Below are positions 1 through 9,436 of a DNA stretch of 64,000 nt, piece by piece. How positions within the stretch are numbered: the stretch's first letter is position 1; every line of letters begins with the position of its first letter. Below the pieces are notes generated by a model. That model was given only the letters and a program-made list of their open reading frames with translations. It had not been told where the DNA came from and searched no databases. Location of the stretch: NCBI GenBank assembly GCA_041389885.1, contig JAWKRB010000007.1, positions 248,001-312,000 on the forward strand, written 5' to 3'. The DNA is from JAWKRB01 sp041389885. Its GTDB lineage: Bacteria; Myxococcota_A; Polyangia; Polyangiales; Ga0077539. A program made the translations under genes and the position numbers.

Positions 1-1
1 G

Positions 2-769
2 ATGGCCCTCACTCGATTCGGCGGATACGCGACCGAGGTGGTCGTGCCTCGGGCGCAGGTGTTTCCGTTTCCGCGGGGGTTCACGGCGCGAGAGGCCGCG
101 GCCTTTCCGACCGTCGCGCTCACGGCGTGGTACGCGCTCTTCGAGCTGGCGCGGCCGCGCGAGGGCGACCGGGTGCTGGTGCACTCCGCGGCGGGCGGCG
201 TGGGGAGCTCGCTGGTGCAGCTCGCGCGCCTCGCGGGCGCCGAGGTCACCGGCGTCGTGGGGGCGTCGCACAAGGTGGCCCTCGCGCGGTCGATGGGCGC
301 CGCGCACGTCATCGACCGCGCCCGCGAGGACGTCTGGGCTCGCGCAGAATCGATTGCGCCGCAGGGGTATGCGATCATCCTCGACGCGAACGGCGCCGAC
401 TCGCTGCGGGCGTCGTGGGCGCACCTCGGCGCGCCGGGGAGGCTCGTGGTGTACGGCTTTCACACGATGCTGCCGAAGACGGGAGGGCGCCCGTCGTGGC
501 CGCGCCTCGCGTGGTCGTGGCTGCGCACGCCGCGCTTCTCGCCCCTCGACATGACGGGGCAGAACCGCTCGGTGATGGGCTTCAACCTCTCGTACCTCTT
601 CGAGCGCCACGACGTGCTCGCGCGCGCGATGGGCGAGCTCCTCGCGCACGTCGCCGCGGGGCGGCTCGTGTCGCCGCCGGTGGAGGCGATCGCCTTCGAC
701 GAGGTCGCCGACGCGCACCGACGACTGGAGTCGGGGGCGACGGTGGGAAAGCTCGTGCTGACGGTGTGA
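2..769 (+). CDS. MDR-family NAD(P)-dependent oxidoreductase, 5' end missing
   Basis: C-terminal part of a medium-chain dehydrogenase/reductase of the quinone oxidoreductase / VAT-1-like type; the window begins inside the gene, so the first roughly 80 residues are missing and the ATG at base 3 is internal. Visible: the coenzyme-binding loop SAAGGVGSSLVQLA (about residues 62-75), a Rossmann-type alternation after it, and the terminal LESGATVGKLVLTV that ends nearly all members of the family. No zinc ligands are seen in the part present, as expected for zinc-free quinone reductases. The substrate cannot be told from sequence. Nothing follows it on the same strand, so it probably ends its transcript. 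Confidence 0.85.
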   Translation: MALTRFGGYATEVVVPRAQVFPFPRGFTAREAAAFPTVALTAWYALFELARPREGDRVLVHSAAGGVGSSLVQLARLAGAEVTGVVGASHKVALARSMGAAHVIDRAREDVWARAESIAPQGYAIILDANGADSLRASWAHLGAPGRLVVYGFHTMLPKTGGRPSWPRLAWSWLRTPRFSPLDMTGQNRSVMGFNLSYLFERHDVLARAMGELLAHVAAGRLVSPPVEAIAFDEVADAHRRLESGATVGKLVLTV

Positions 770-875
770 GGGGCGCGACAGCCTGCGAGGAGCTCCTTGC
801 GCCACCGCCTGAGTCAACGCGTCCGCGCGCCAGGAAGGGGTGCAGTTCCATCTGAGGGGCGCATCAGGCGTCGTG

Positions 876-1159
876 CCGCGCGCGGGCGTCGCGCACAAGT
901 TCGACGCGGCGCACGTTCCCTCCACCCCTTTGCTCCCCTCCTCCATGGGCTTCGCCGATGGAGGAGGGGCTGCGTCCTTCGGGGTGATTCTCTGCGTCGA
1001 ACGGCCCTTGGGATGCGTCGCATTTCTTGAGCCCGCGGCGGTGTCTGCCATCGCTTGTGTCTCAGCCCCTCCTCCATCGGCGAAGCCCATGGAGGAGGGG
1101 AGCAAAGGGGTGGAGGGAACGTGCGTCGCGTCGAACTTCTGCGCGACGCCCGCGCGCGG
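876..1159. repeat. 97-bp inverted repeat with 90-nt spacer
   Basis: Bases 876-972 are the reverse complement of 1063-1159 with two mismatches in 97. Each arm also carries its own smaller hairpin: a 12-bp stem CCCCTCCTCCAT / ATGGAGGAGGGG around GGGCTTCGCCG (935-969 and 1066-1100). It fills the gap between the rightward oxidoreductase and the leftward RCC1 gene, which converge here. It codes for no transposase. It could act as a bidirectional terminator, or be a non-autonomous palindromic element; the arm length is far beyond a usual intrinsic terminator and no T-run is attached. Confidence 0.85.
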
Positions 1160-1188
1160 GGGAAGCCGCCCGCAGAGCTCGCGGTGGC

Positions 1189-2559
1189 CTACGGCTCCCA
1201 ACGGACCTCGACCGGGGTGTAGCGCACCTGCGCGGTCCCATCCCCGGAGCGGTGGCCGGTGCAGAACACCCGGCCCTCGCGGGTGACGGCGCAGTAGCCG
1301 TCGCCGTGACACGCGGCGAAGTTCACCACGTCGCGCACGCCCATCACCCGCGACGGCGTGTTGATGCAGGTCCCGAAGCTCGCGTCGGGACAGGTCTCGC
1401 GCGGGGCCTCCACGTCGATCCCGATCAACGACGGACCCCACCCCCACAGCGTCCCGTCTTCGGTCAGCGCCATGACCTCATGGTGATTGAACTGAACCTG
1501 CCGCACATGGGAGATCCCTGGAACCCGCCTCGGCGTAAGGTATTCGTAGTTCGCCAGCCACATCGACGCAGGCAGCCCGAGGTGGCCGCGGCCGGAGTAT
1601 CCCCAGCAGTAGAGGTCGCCCTCGCGGTCGATCACGCATTGCCCGAAGTACCCGAGCGAGACATCGACCACGTTGGGGGGCGTGGACTGTGCGACAGGCG
1701 TAGCCCCCAGGCGCAAACTCGGGACTCGGGGGTCGGGGTTGTAGTAGCCTCGCTCAACACACTCCAGGGCGCCCGAGTCTGTGACCGCGCACAGCGCTTC
1801 GTCGATCCACCCGAAGCGACGCACACCTGAAGGCCAGTATCGGATCCAACGCACTCCCCTGCAGGCGCTATCGTAGGTGTGCATCCATGCGGCCCCACTC
1901 CGCTCAACAAGTGTCAGGAGCCCCCACCGAGTCGACGCGTCCACGACGTCCCCGAACGCATCGACTCGAGTCGGCGCGGACAGGTAAGGCACAGAGCCCT
2001 CTTCACTGTCGCACCCCAATTGAGAGACAGAACGCCGAAGGTACCCCGAGACCCAGAGTTTCTGTCGGTCATCGATCACTATCGTGTCGATGTACTCCGC
2101 GCTGACGTGCACCGCGGGTCGATCGAATGGAACCAGGCGTGGCGAGAAGAGGTCTACATCGGGTCCGGCGCGCCCCCAGCAATAGACTCTCCCCGCCCGC
2201 GTTCGGAGACATCGCTGCGCGAACGCGCTGCACGACACCTGGACCGCCGGATCCAGTGGCACAGGCAGGTCAGGACGATCGACGGCAGCCAGCACATCGG
2301 TCAATGTCACGACATCGTCAGGCGTGTCTGAAGACGCATCGGGCCCCAGAACCGCATCGGGACCACCTGAGTCGAATCCATCCGAGAAGATACCCCGGTC
2401 TTCCTCCCCACCCCGCCTGATGTCGGCATGCAGTGCACCACCATCTCCTGTGAACAGTGGAGCGTCGAGGTCGCGTCTTCCCGCGTCACCGACACTTGCC
2501 CGAACATCGGGTCGAGTGACGCAGCCCACGTGCAGAAGCAGAACCGCCCACCTCGTCAC
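1189..2559 (-). CDS. RCC1-repeat (seven-bladed propeller) lipoprotein
   Basis: 456 aa, GTG start at 2559 preceded by GGAGGAG, which lies in the end of the upstream gene (2-nt gap to its stop). The N-terminus has a short hydrophobic stretch and LLLHVGC, a plausible lipobox with Cys13, then a Gly/Asp-rich tether to about residue 100. The rest is made of about seven units of the form V..VS.G....C.....G.VYCWG, the RCC1/BLIP-II pattern, enough for one seven-bladed beta propeller exposed at the cell surface or in the periplasm. Such propellers bind proteins or sugars; the ligand here is unknown. Last gene of the minus-strand accessory block, probably translationally coupled to the DUF4838 gene. Confidence 0.8.
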   Translation of the reverse strand: MTRWAVLLLHVGCVTRPDVRASVGDAGRRDLDAPLFTGDGGALHADIRRGGEEDRGIFSDGFDSGGPDAVLGPDASSDTPDDVVTLTDVLAAVDRPDLPVPLDPAVQVSCSAFAQRCLRTRAGRVYCWGRAGPDVDLFSPRLVPFDRPAVHVSAEYIDTIVIDDRQKLWVSGYLRRSVSQLGCDSEEGSVPYLSAPTRVDAFGDVVDASTRWGLLTLVERSGAAWMHTYDSACRGVRWIRYWPSGVRRFGWIDEALCAVTDSGALECVERGYYNPDPRVPSLRLGATPVAQSTPPNVVDVSLGYFGQCVIDREGDLYCWGYSGRGHLGLPASMWLANYEYLTPRRVPGISHVRQVQFNHHEVMALTEDGTLWGWGPSLIGIDVEAPRETCPDASFGTCINTPSRVMGVRDVVNFAACHGDGYCAVTREGRVFCTGHRSGDGTAQVRYTPVEVRWEP

Positions 2560-2561
2560 GT

Positions 2562-5500
2562 CTACGCTCCTCCGGCGAACAGTGCCGACGCTCGAGTCGA
2601 CAGCATGTCCCTGAACCAGACCGGATCAAGCAACAGGTGATACGGGTCCGTCGCGTCCATCGGGTCGAAGTTCCTCGCGGCCGCTGCGATGCGAAGCGCC
2701 TCGCCCTTGAGATCTCCAATCAACACGCCGAGGAGGCCACCCGCGCGATCGAGGCTCTCGGGATCGTCCAGGTTGAAGCGGGTCGCCGGATCTGAGTTCC
2801 AGCGGTCCACGTATTGGCTGAGCCCGCGGCGATCGAGGAGGAACTGCGCGTCGTCGACCGAGCTCTCATCCCCCTGCCGCCACGCGAGCCCTCCGCCCTC
2901 ACGCGTGAGAACTCCCACGGCGACGAGCCGGTCGTTCACGGGATCGCGCACCTGCTGGAGAAAGACCGAGGCGCTGGCGAACCATCCGTTGAGCTGCGTC
3001 AGCGCCTGACGGAGCATGTCCCGCGTCGGCTCGGGTGGAGCAGACGGCGCGGCCGTCGTCCACGTTGAGATGAACGCCGGCTCGATCGTACGCGTCGGCG
3101 AGATCGTTCGTGTGCCCACGTAGCGCCGGAGGTAGCGCACGCTCCGAGAGACCCGAGCGACGAGGTCGAGCACCTCCCACCCCGCACGCAAGAAGCCCAC
3201 GCGCGCACCGACGCTCGGCGCGACACGCTGAGCGTCGCGGTGAATCGCGTCGAGCTCGGCGACCCGCGGGATCGCTCGGGAGAGGTCACCGTGGCCCGGC
3301 GGATCGATCCCATCGAGCTGCGCGAGCTTCTGTTGCAGCGTGCTCAGCCCGAGCTCCCAGGAGCCCTGATACCCTTCGAGGGAGCGGTCCAGAAGCTCGC
3401 ACCACGCCGACTCGACCGCATCGAAGAAGCCCACCAGTCGCTGCGCCAGGGCCTCGTCGGGCCCTGGAGACTCTCCCCCCTCCGTCGCGACGCAGAGCGA
3501 TCGGCAGTAGTCACGCCGAAGATCCCGTTGCACCTCGGGGTCCATGGCGGCGCTCCAGCGGGCCTCGGGCGAGTCGCCGAGGTTCCAGAGTCGCGCGGCG
3601 AGCTCAAACCACTTCGGACCGTCGAGGGACCACGCCGCCGAGGCCTCCCCCACGAACGCGCGCGCCCTGCACCGATGGCTGAAGGTGAGCGCGGCGCCCA
3701 GACGGCGGCTGTAGAGCCTTGGCGCGAGGTACCACTGCCCGTCGAGCAGGTACTCGTACACGCCCGTGACCGGCGCCACGAGGCTCCATCGCGCGAAGTT
3801 GAAGCGCTCCGGCATCGCGTGCCAGTCACGCAAGGGCGATCCCGTCCACCGCCGCGTCGGCTCGTACTCGGGCAGATCGCGCACACCCGTCACAAACGCG
3901 ATGACGTTGCCCCGCAGGGTCGTCTCATCGTCGAGGCGCGCCGTCTCGCGCGCCATCGCCTCACGCGCGCTCGCCTCGGTGATGGGCGCGCCACGCCAGT
4001 CGCTGTAGGCGGCGAGGGTGAACCACACCTCCACCGGCTCGGGCCCAGGAGGCACGACGAAGCGCCCGAGCAGCGCGTTGACCAGGTCGACGTAGCGGCG
4101 ACTGAACACATCGGACTGACGACCGGTGCGTAGAATCCCTTGCGCTGCAAGCTCATCGGGAGAGAGCGCCGCGCGGCCGAAGCCCACGCGCAGCGGCGTC
4201 GGCACGACGAAGGGCGTCGAGACGCCCTCGAGGGTGACCGGGTTCAGGTAGGCGTAGTTCGGCACCCGCTGCCCCGAGAGCATGACGCTGGCGCCCCCCG
4301 CGGGCTCGGTCTGCTCCGCCGCGAAGAGGGGCACCCCCTTGTGCATGCGCCACTGACTGGGCGCGCTCTGCGCTTGCAGCACCTGCCCGCCCACCCCGCC
4401 GTTGCTCTCGCTGACGCTCAGCGCACACGCATCGCACTGGCACCATCCGCCGCCGTCGTTGGGGAGCAGCGACACGACGGCCTCGTTCTCCGGGGCGGTG
4501 CGAAGCGCGTCCACCTGCCCGACGCACGCCGCGGCGAGCTGCTCGGCCATGTCGCCACGCACCGGCGCCAGCCGCCCTGCCGCGCCCGAGGGCGTCGCGT
4601 CGATCGCATAGACGCAGAACTTCCAGTCGGTGCCGGCGGGCTGGTGCTCGCGGAGGATCGTGCTCGCCCGCGAGAGCGGGATGAACCGCTCAGAGCCGTC
4701 TCTGCGACCGCCGACGACCCACCCGAAGGCCCTCAGGCGCGGGCCCATCGTGTCGGCCGAGTACGCCCTCCCGCGACCCGTGAGCGCCCCAAGCTGCTCT
4801 GTGGGGATCTGCGGCGTCGCCAGGTTGCTCGGGGAGAGCGCGAGGAGCCGCTGCGGGAGCTCGTTCGGCAGCGCCTCGAAGCCGCCCCACGCGCAGCCGT
4901 CCTCCGTACCGATGGTCTCGGTCAAGGGGATCAGCCGGTCGGCCCGGATGGGACGCCCGAGCTCCGGGGGCAACGGAAGCATCGTGGGCCCCGAGCCCTC
5001 GGTGATGGGCCCGGCGCCGCTCAGCGACACCCGCGGACGGATGTCGGGGTAGAACTCGGGATGAACTTGAACGCGTCGAAAGTCCGACAGAACAGGGTCG
5101 AACTCGAATGGCTCAACATGTCATGGAGCGCGTGGGGCACGGGGACGCGCGTCTCCTTGCGAATCAAGGCGCGCGTGGGCCACGGGACCGGCGTCGAGCA
5201 CAAGGGCGAAGAGCGCGGCTGCCCCTCGGGGTTCTTCTCGTAGAGGTAGATCCGCTCGTCGGCTGGGTGCAGGCGATTGTTCAGGGCCCAGTCTCTCACC
5301 GCGTCGATGGCGGCGAGGCTCTGCACCCTTGCCGAGAGCGCGTCCAGCGAGCGGCCGCGATAGTCGGGCTCATCGTAGAGGTTCAGCGAGGAGTCAGGCG
5401 CGTCGCGATCGAGGATCCACGACGGCGACCGAGGCACCACCGTGCCACTCGGCCCCGGCCAGAGCCAGCGCGCACCCGCGTGTCGGGCGAGCAGATGAAC

Positions 5501-6064
5501 CACCCCGAAATAGGTGCCCCACCCGACGCCGCCGAGGATGATCAGATGGCGCCTCGCCCGCATCGGGTCTCGTAAGGCGAGCACCACGAAGCCGTCGCCG
5601 TCCGGCGCGAGCTCGGGCGAGAAGGCCTGCCCTGCCGACGGGATCGGAACGCGCGACAGGAGCTCTGGACGAACCCACCCCCAGTGCGGGCGGAGCAGCG
5701 CGCGGACCGCCGCGTTGACGCCGACGTGAATCAAGTTCGCGTCGGCCACCGCGGGATCGTCTACACGGTCTTCGTAGATCGTCTCGAGGGCGACGTCGGT
5801 GCGAGCCCGCACGGTCTCCACCATCCGCTCGGCCGCGTCGGTGATCCGGCTGCGCCGCGCAGGCTCCAGCGCGAGCAGCGCGCGGGCACGCTCTGCGCGC
5901 GATGCCCACGGCCTCACGGGCGGCACGCCCAGGGGCAGCACGACCACCGCGCGCTTGCTGCTCCCCGCCTCGACGACCGGGAACCCATCGGGGATGAAGG
6001 GCTTGATCGGCTCTCCGAAGGCGGGGCCTCGAAGCGCGCGTCCTGGCAGGTCGCGAAAGGTCAT
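2562..6064 (-). pseudogene. DUF4838 / GH67-like protein, split by one frameshift near 5058
   Basis: Two minus-strand frames make one protein of about 1165 aa. The N-terminal half starts at ATG 6064, forming an ATGA overlap with the gene before it and following GGGAG. It carries a GH67-like N-terminal domain: GWGTYFGVVHLL followed by ARWLWPGPSGTVVP. The C-terminal half (frame open from 5030) has the DUF4838 signature: the Cys motif WCQCDACA about 200 residues in, then the FNFARWS...YLAPRLYSRRLG region. At 5055-5061 the first frame runs into KFIPSS and stops at 5021; inserting one G after CCG gives KFIPEFYPDIRPRVSLSGAG, which joins the halves seamlessly. Either a sequencing slip or a young mutation. 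No signal peptide is seen. DUF4838 proteins are thought to act on or bind glycans; activity is unknown. Confidence 0.75.
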
Positions 6065-6489
6065 GGGGTGCTCCCGTCGAGGGGCACAAGGCGAGGCGCG
6101 GACGGCCGCAGCCACCACGCGGGGCCCATCAGCCGCGGGATCACCCGCTGCGCCGCATGCGCCATCTCGCGCAGTGAGGGACGCTCGAAGGCCGCCACGA
6201 TCCAAGGCGGGAGCGGGGTAGGCGGAGACTCGTGCGACACCGCGAGGATCCTCGGCTCGCGCGCGCGGCGCTGCGCCGCCGCCAGCGCCTCCCAGCGACA
6301 CCAGGGGCAGGCGCAACGCGCGGGGAGAAGTTCCCAGGGCGCGAGCAGGCGCGTCAAGGGATGCTGCGCGGTGAGCATGGGCCGCGCGGTCTCGGCGCAG
6401 TCGACGCACTCCGACAGCGCGGCCCGCGTGGCGACAAGGCACGATCCTGCTCGGGTCGCGCGCGTGATCCCAGGTCCCTTCGTCATCAT
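6061..6489 (-). CDS. small unknown protein with two CxxC-type pairs
   Basis: About 142 aa, start chosen at the ATG pair 6489/6486, because upstream residues in the same frame read antisense to the beta-helix gene. Its TGA overlaps the ATG of the DUF4838 gene (ATGA at 6061-6064), so the two are probably co-translated. Cysteines group as ECVDC near residue 32 and CACPWC near residue 64, which could form a zinc knuckle. The rest is Arg/Pro-rich with WIVAAFERPSL and a Trp-rich GPAWWLRPS tail. I recognise no family. It may be a small accessory or chaperone-like factor for the DUF4838 protein. Confidence 0.6.
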   Translation of the reverse strand: MMTKGPGITRATRAGSCLVATRAALSECVDCAETARPMLTAQHPLTRLLAPWELLPARCACPWCRWEALAAAQRRAREPRILAVSHESPPTPLPPWIVAAFERPSLREMAHAAQRVIPRLMGPAWWLRPSAPRLVPLDGSTP

Positions 6490-6530
6490 CCCACCCTTCG
6501 CGCCACGGCGAACCAGGCGAAGCATATCCC

Positions 6531-7967
6531 TCACGACCGTGGATACTGCCAGGGGATGTGGGTGCCCCCGAGCGTCGCAGGCGTGCCCTCCAGCCGTGTA
6601 CCCACCGCGAGCACGTAACCGGGCCGAGGCACCTCGATGGCACCGGAGAAATTGCACCCCTGGAGTAGCATCGCGCTGGTCAGCCGAGCGCGCCACTCGA
6701 TCGCCGGAGCGCCCCCCGTCACGGTTCCGTCCAGGGGAGGCTCCTGGACGACCCCTGTGAGGGCCACCGTGGTCGGCCGCATCACGAGAGAAGAGACGAG
6801 GTGACGCAGGCTTCGGGTTCGGGCGTGGATCACGTTGATCTGCACCCAGCCCACCGTGACCTCGGGACCGGCGAGCCTGGAGGCATCGCCCTCGGTGATC
6901 TTGAACGGGCCTCCGTTCTTGATGATGCGAAAGGCTGGCGCGGGGTCGGTCACTCGGATATCGGCCCCGCCCTCCGTCGACGGGGCCTGATTGTCGAACT
7001 GGCAGCCGATGACGTCGAGCATCCCAGAGATCACCTCCACCATCGAGTTTGCGCGGCCGACAAAGGTGCACCCGTCCAGACGAAGCCGCGAGTCTCCGGT
7101 GCAACGAACGCCGAAGTGCCCCGACTTCAGCGCCGTGCCGACCTGAAACCAGCACTCTCTCACCGTGATCCGCCGGGGGTCGCCGGGCGCGCTGGTCGCC
7201 ACGGCGAGGCCCTTGACGCCAAAGAAGGAGCAGCGAACGAAGTCGAGGGCCTCCGTCCCTCGCCATGCGTCGATGGCGGGTGCAGGGGCGAGCGAGTCGA
7301 GCTCGCGCTCATCGGATGCCGTGGTGTCGAAGGCCACGTGCTCGAAGCGAACAGGACCGACGTCCTGGGCGAACACCAGCGGCTCCGTCGAACTCATCTC
7401 CGGACCGCGGATCAAGGTCGATTCGAGCACCGGATCGCCGACCGGATGCCGCCCCTGGAACTGGAACGCGATCGGGCTGCCCGCGGCCGCGCGGGTCAGA
7501 TCCAGGGCGTAGCGCAGCACATAGGGCCCCGTGAGCCGCACGGGCACGGCCTCCCGGCGCTGTCGAGCCCTCTCCGCCGCGAGCTCGACCGCAAGCTGCA
7601 ACTGCTCGTCGACAGAGCCGATCCACCACTCGGGGCGAATGACCTCGAGCGGTCCGAGGAGACGAACCCGGGCGCTCCCCTCAATCCGAAATCGTGGTTC
7701 AAATCCTAGATCAATGGCACCCAGAACATCGAATCGGGCGCCGCGTCGGAGCGTGACCGAGGCCCCAGGCCCCATGAACCACAGGCAGCGTTCGTCAAGC
7801 TCCAGAGAGGCGGATAGCTCCAGCTGCGCGGAGAGATAGACCGTGAGTGGACCTCCTGGGGGTGCACCGTCCAGCGCGAGCCTCACCCTCGCGCCCAGGT
7901 CGTCGCCACCCGCGGCGAAGCCCACATCCATCAGGTTGATGAAACGATCCCCGAACGGCTCCGGCAT
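6531..7967 (-). CDS. right-handed beta-helix (pectate-lyase-like) protein
   Basis: 478 aa, ATG at 7967. Predicted from repeated short beta-strand turns such as VRFEHVAFD, LDFVRCSFFG, ITVRECWFQ, LRLDGCTFVG, LDVIGCQFDN, which are typical coils of a parallel beta helix. At about residue 115 it has IRPEWWIG, matching the PEWWG/PEWFG motif of the other beta-helix genes in the block and standing where phage-tailspike and pectate-lyase-3 proteins have peWfGA.GDG. No signal peptide or transmembrane segment is visible. Function is probably glycan binding or cleavage, or a fibre-like structural role. It is intact, unlike its paralogues nearby. Confidence 0.75.
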   Translation of the reverse strand: MPEPFGDRFINLMDVGFAAGGDDLGARVRLALDGAPPGGPLTVYLSAQLELSASLELDERCLWFMGPGASVTLRRGARFDVLGAIDLGFEPRFRIEGSARVRLLGPLEVIRPEWWIGSVDEQLQLAVELAAERARQRREAVPVRLTGPYVLRYALDLTRAAAGSPIAFQFQGRHPVGDPVLESTLIRGPEMSSTEPLVFAQDVGPVRFEHVAFDTTASDERELDSLAPAPAIDAWRGTEALDFVRCSFFGVKGLAVATSAPGDPRRITVRECWFQVGTALKSGHFGVRCTGDSRLRLDGCTFVGRANSMVEVISGMLDVIGCQFDNQAPSTEGGADIRVTDPAPAFRIIKNGGPFKITEGDASRLAGPEVTVGWVQINVIHARTRSLRHLVSSLVMRPTTVALTGVVQEPPLDGTVTGGAPAIEWRARLTSAMLLQGCNFSGAIEVPRPGYVLAVGTRLEGTPATLGGTHIPWQYPRS

Positions 7968-7976
7968 ATCTTCACC

Positions 7977-9436
7977 CTATTCAGAGACGAGCACCGGCAG
8001 GCCCTGCGCGATCAACCGATCGCTTACCAACTCGGCTTCGGGGATCGCGCGGCCCTCGCGGATGCCCGCCAGGAGATCCCCAGGGAGCGGTCGCGGCACC
8101 GCCGCGGGCGACAGCCACGTCGCGAACATCGGGTCCACCACCGTGGTGAAGCTGCTCCCAACGTTCATCACGAGAGAGCGCGCGCTTTGCCGGACGGCGT
8201 AGCGCTTGAACGCGCACCCCACCAGCACCAGCGGCACCTCGCTGTCGGGCCACCACACCGAGGGGGGCGTGAACAACCGCCGCTCCTCCAGAGTGTGCAT
8301 CCCAGGACGCCGAAAGGTCATTCCCGTAAGAGGAAATAGCGCATCCGTCTGCCGCTCCAGATCGCTGAGGTTGACGTCCCCCGCGCCAACGTTGAGCAGG
8401 CTGACCGCGCCGGGACGCCGTCGACGGATCGGATCGGCCCCCAGGTGCCACCAGCTCTGCGAGTCGGCGTGAAGCACCGTGAGGTGCGGGGCCGCACCGT
8501 CCTCGTCCGATGCCAGCCACAGATCCTGACCGTCCGGCTTCTCGTGGGTGCCCGTCGCCGGCGCGGCGCGCGAGGGCCGAGGTCCCTCCCCCAGGTGGAA
8601 CGAGACGGCGCGGACGCATAACGAGACTCCCTTCACCCAGATGCCCGCAGCGAGGTCCATGACCGTGACGGGGCGCCCCTGACGGTCGAAGTAGGCACCC
8701 TTGGTCTGAAACACCAGCGACGACATCAGCTCGAAGAGCGCACCGCCGGTTGAATCGAGATGAATCGCATGTCGCGAACTCCTCGTCGGCAGGCTTGCAA
8801 GCGACCCCGAGGCGCTACCCGTCGAAAGCACCGCATCGAGTAGACAGGACTCCATCGAGTACCGCGCGGCGCGGCGCGAGACCAGCGCCCGAGGTCGCGT
8901 CGAGCGCAGGCCCGAGGATCCCGCCGGGTGCCCCTCGAAGGGTCCCGCCTTCAACCCGACGATGGCCTCACGCCCCCCAGTCAAGCCACAACGCTCCAGG
9001 CGAACGTGCCGCCCAGGCACAAGCGGGGCGAGGTCAGGCGTCGTCGCCTCCTCGATGAGCAGCGCGTGCGCCACGTCCCGCGTGGAGCGTTCGCCGGCCG
9101 CGAACTCGAAGCACCGAAAGCCGACGCCCGAGATCTCGGCGCTGACCTTCGGATGGAGGCGCAGCAGCGCCGAGCGATCATCCTCCAACGCGTTCGGCTC
9201 GCGCGCCCACGGGGAGGCCCCCCGCGGATACCGATTGAGCGATGGGATACCCAGACCGCGCCTTGTGGCGTCACCGCTCCCCGACATCCAGAGCGCGCCA
9301 CGCCCGTTGACGTCGGGCAGCACCTCGAGCGTCTCGTTGACGCTGTAGACGCCGTTGGAGACGACGGTGAGCGGAGGGAGGCTCACGCCATCCCGGTCGC
9401 GATCTCGCACCGCCGCGTGCAGACACGCTTGATACC
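7977..9436 (-). pseudogene. beta-helix protein, 5' end replaced by IS4-type debris
   Basis: The frame is open to 9710, but homology to the sister genes begins only at YQACLHAAVRDRDRDGV (about 9435). The bases upstream of that are antisense to, or derived from, a decayed transposase. What remains is about 485 aa of beta-helix with FRCFEFAAG, VRLERCGLTGG, MESCLLDA, LVLVGCAFKR type coils and a Trp-containing loop. The lost N-terminal module (PEWFG region) is present in the gene fragment at 10544-11311, so the ancestor was probably one gene across both pieces. The bases next to the junction (9311-9435) are repeated at 10672-10796. The product, if made, would start from a chance codon in IS sequence. 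Confidence 0.65.

Noticed and set aside
876..1159. Complete insertion sequence
   Set aside because: Terminal arms are convincing but the 90-nt spacer has no coding capacity; at most a non-autonomous element.
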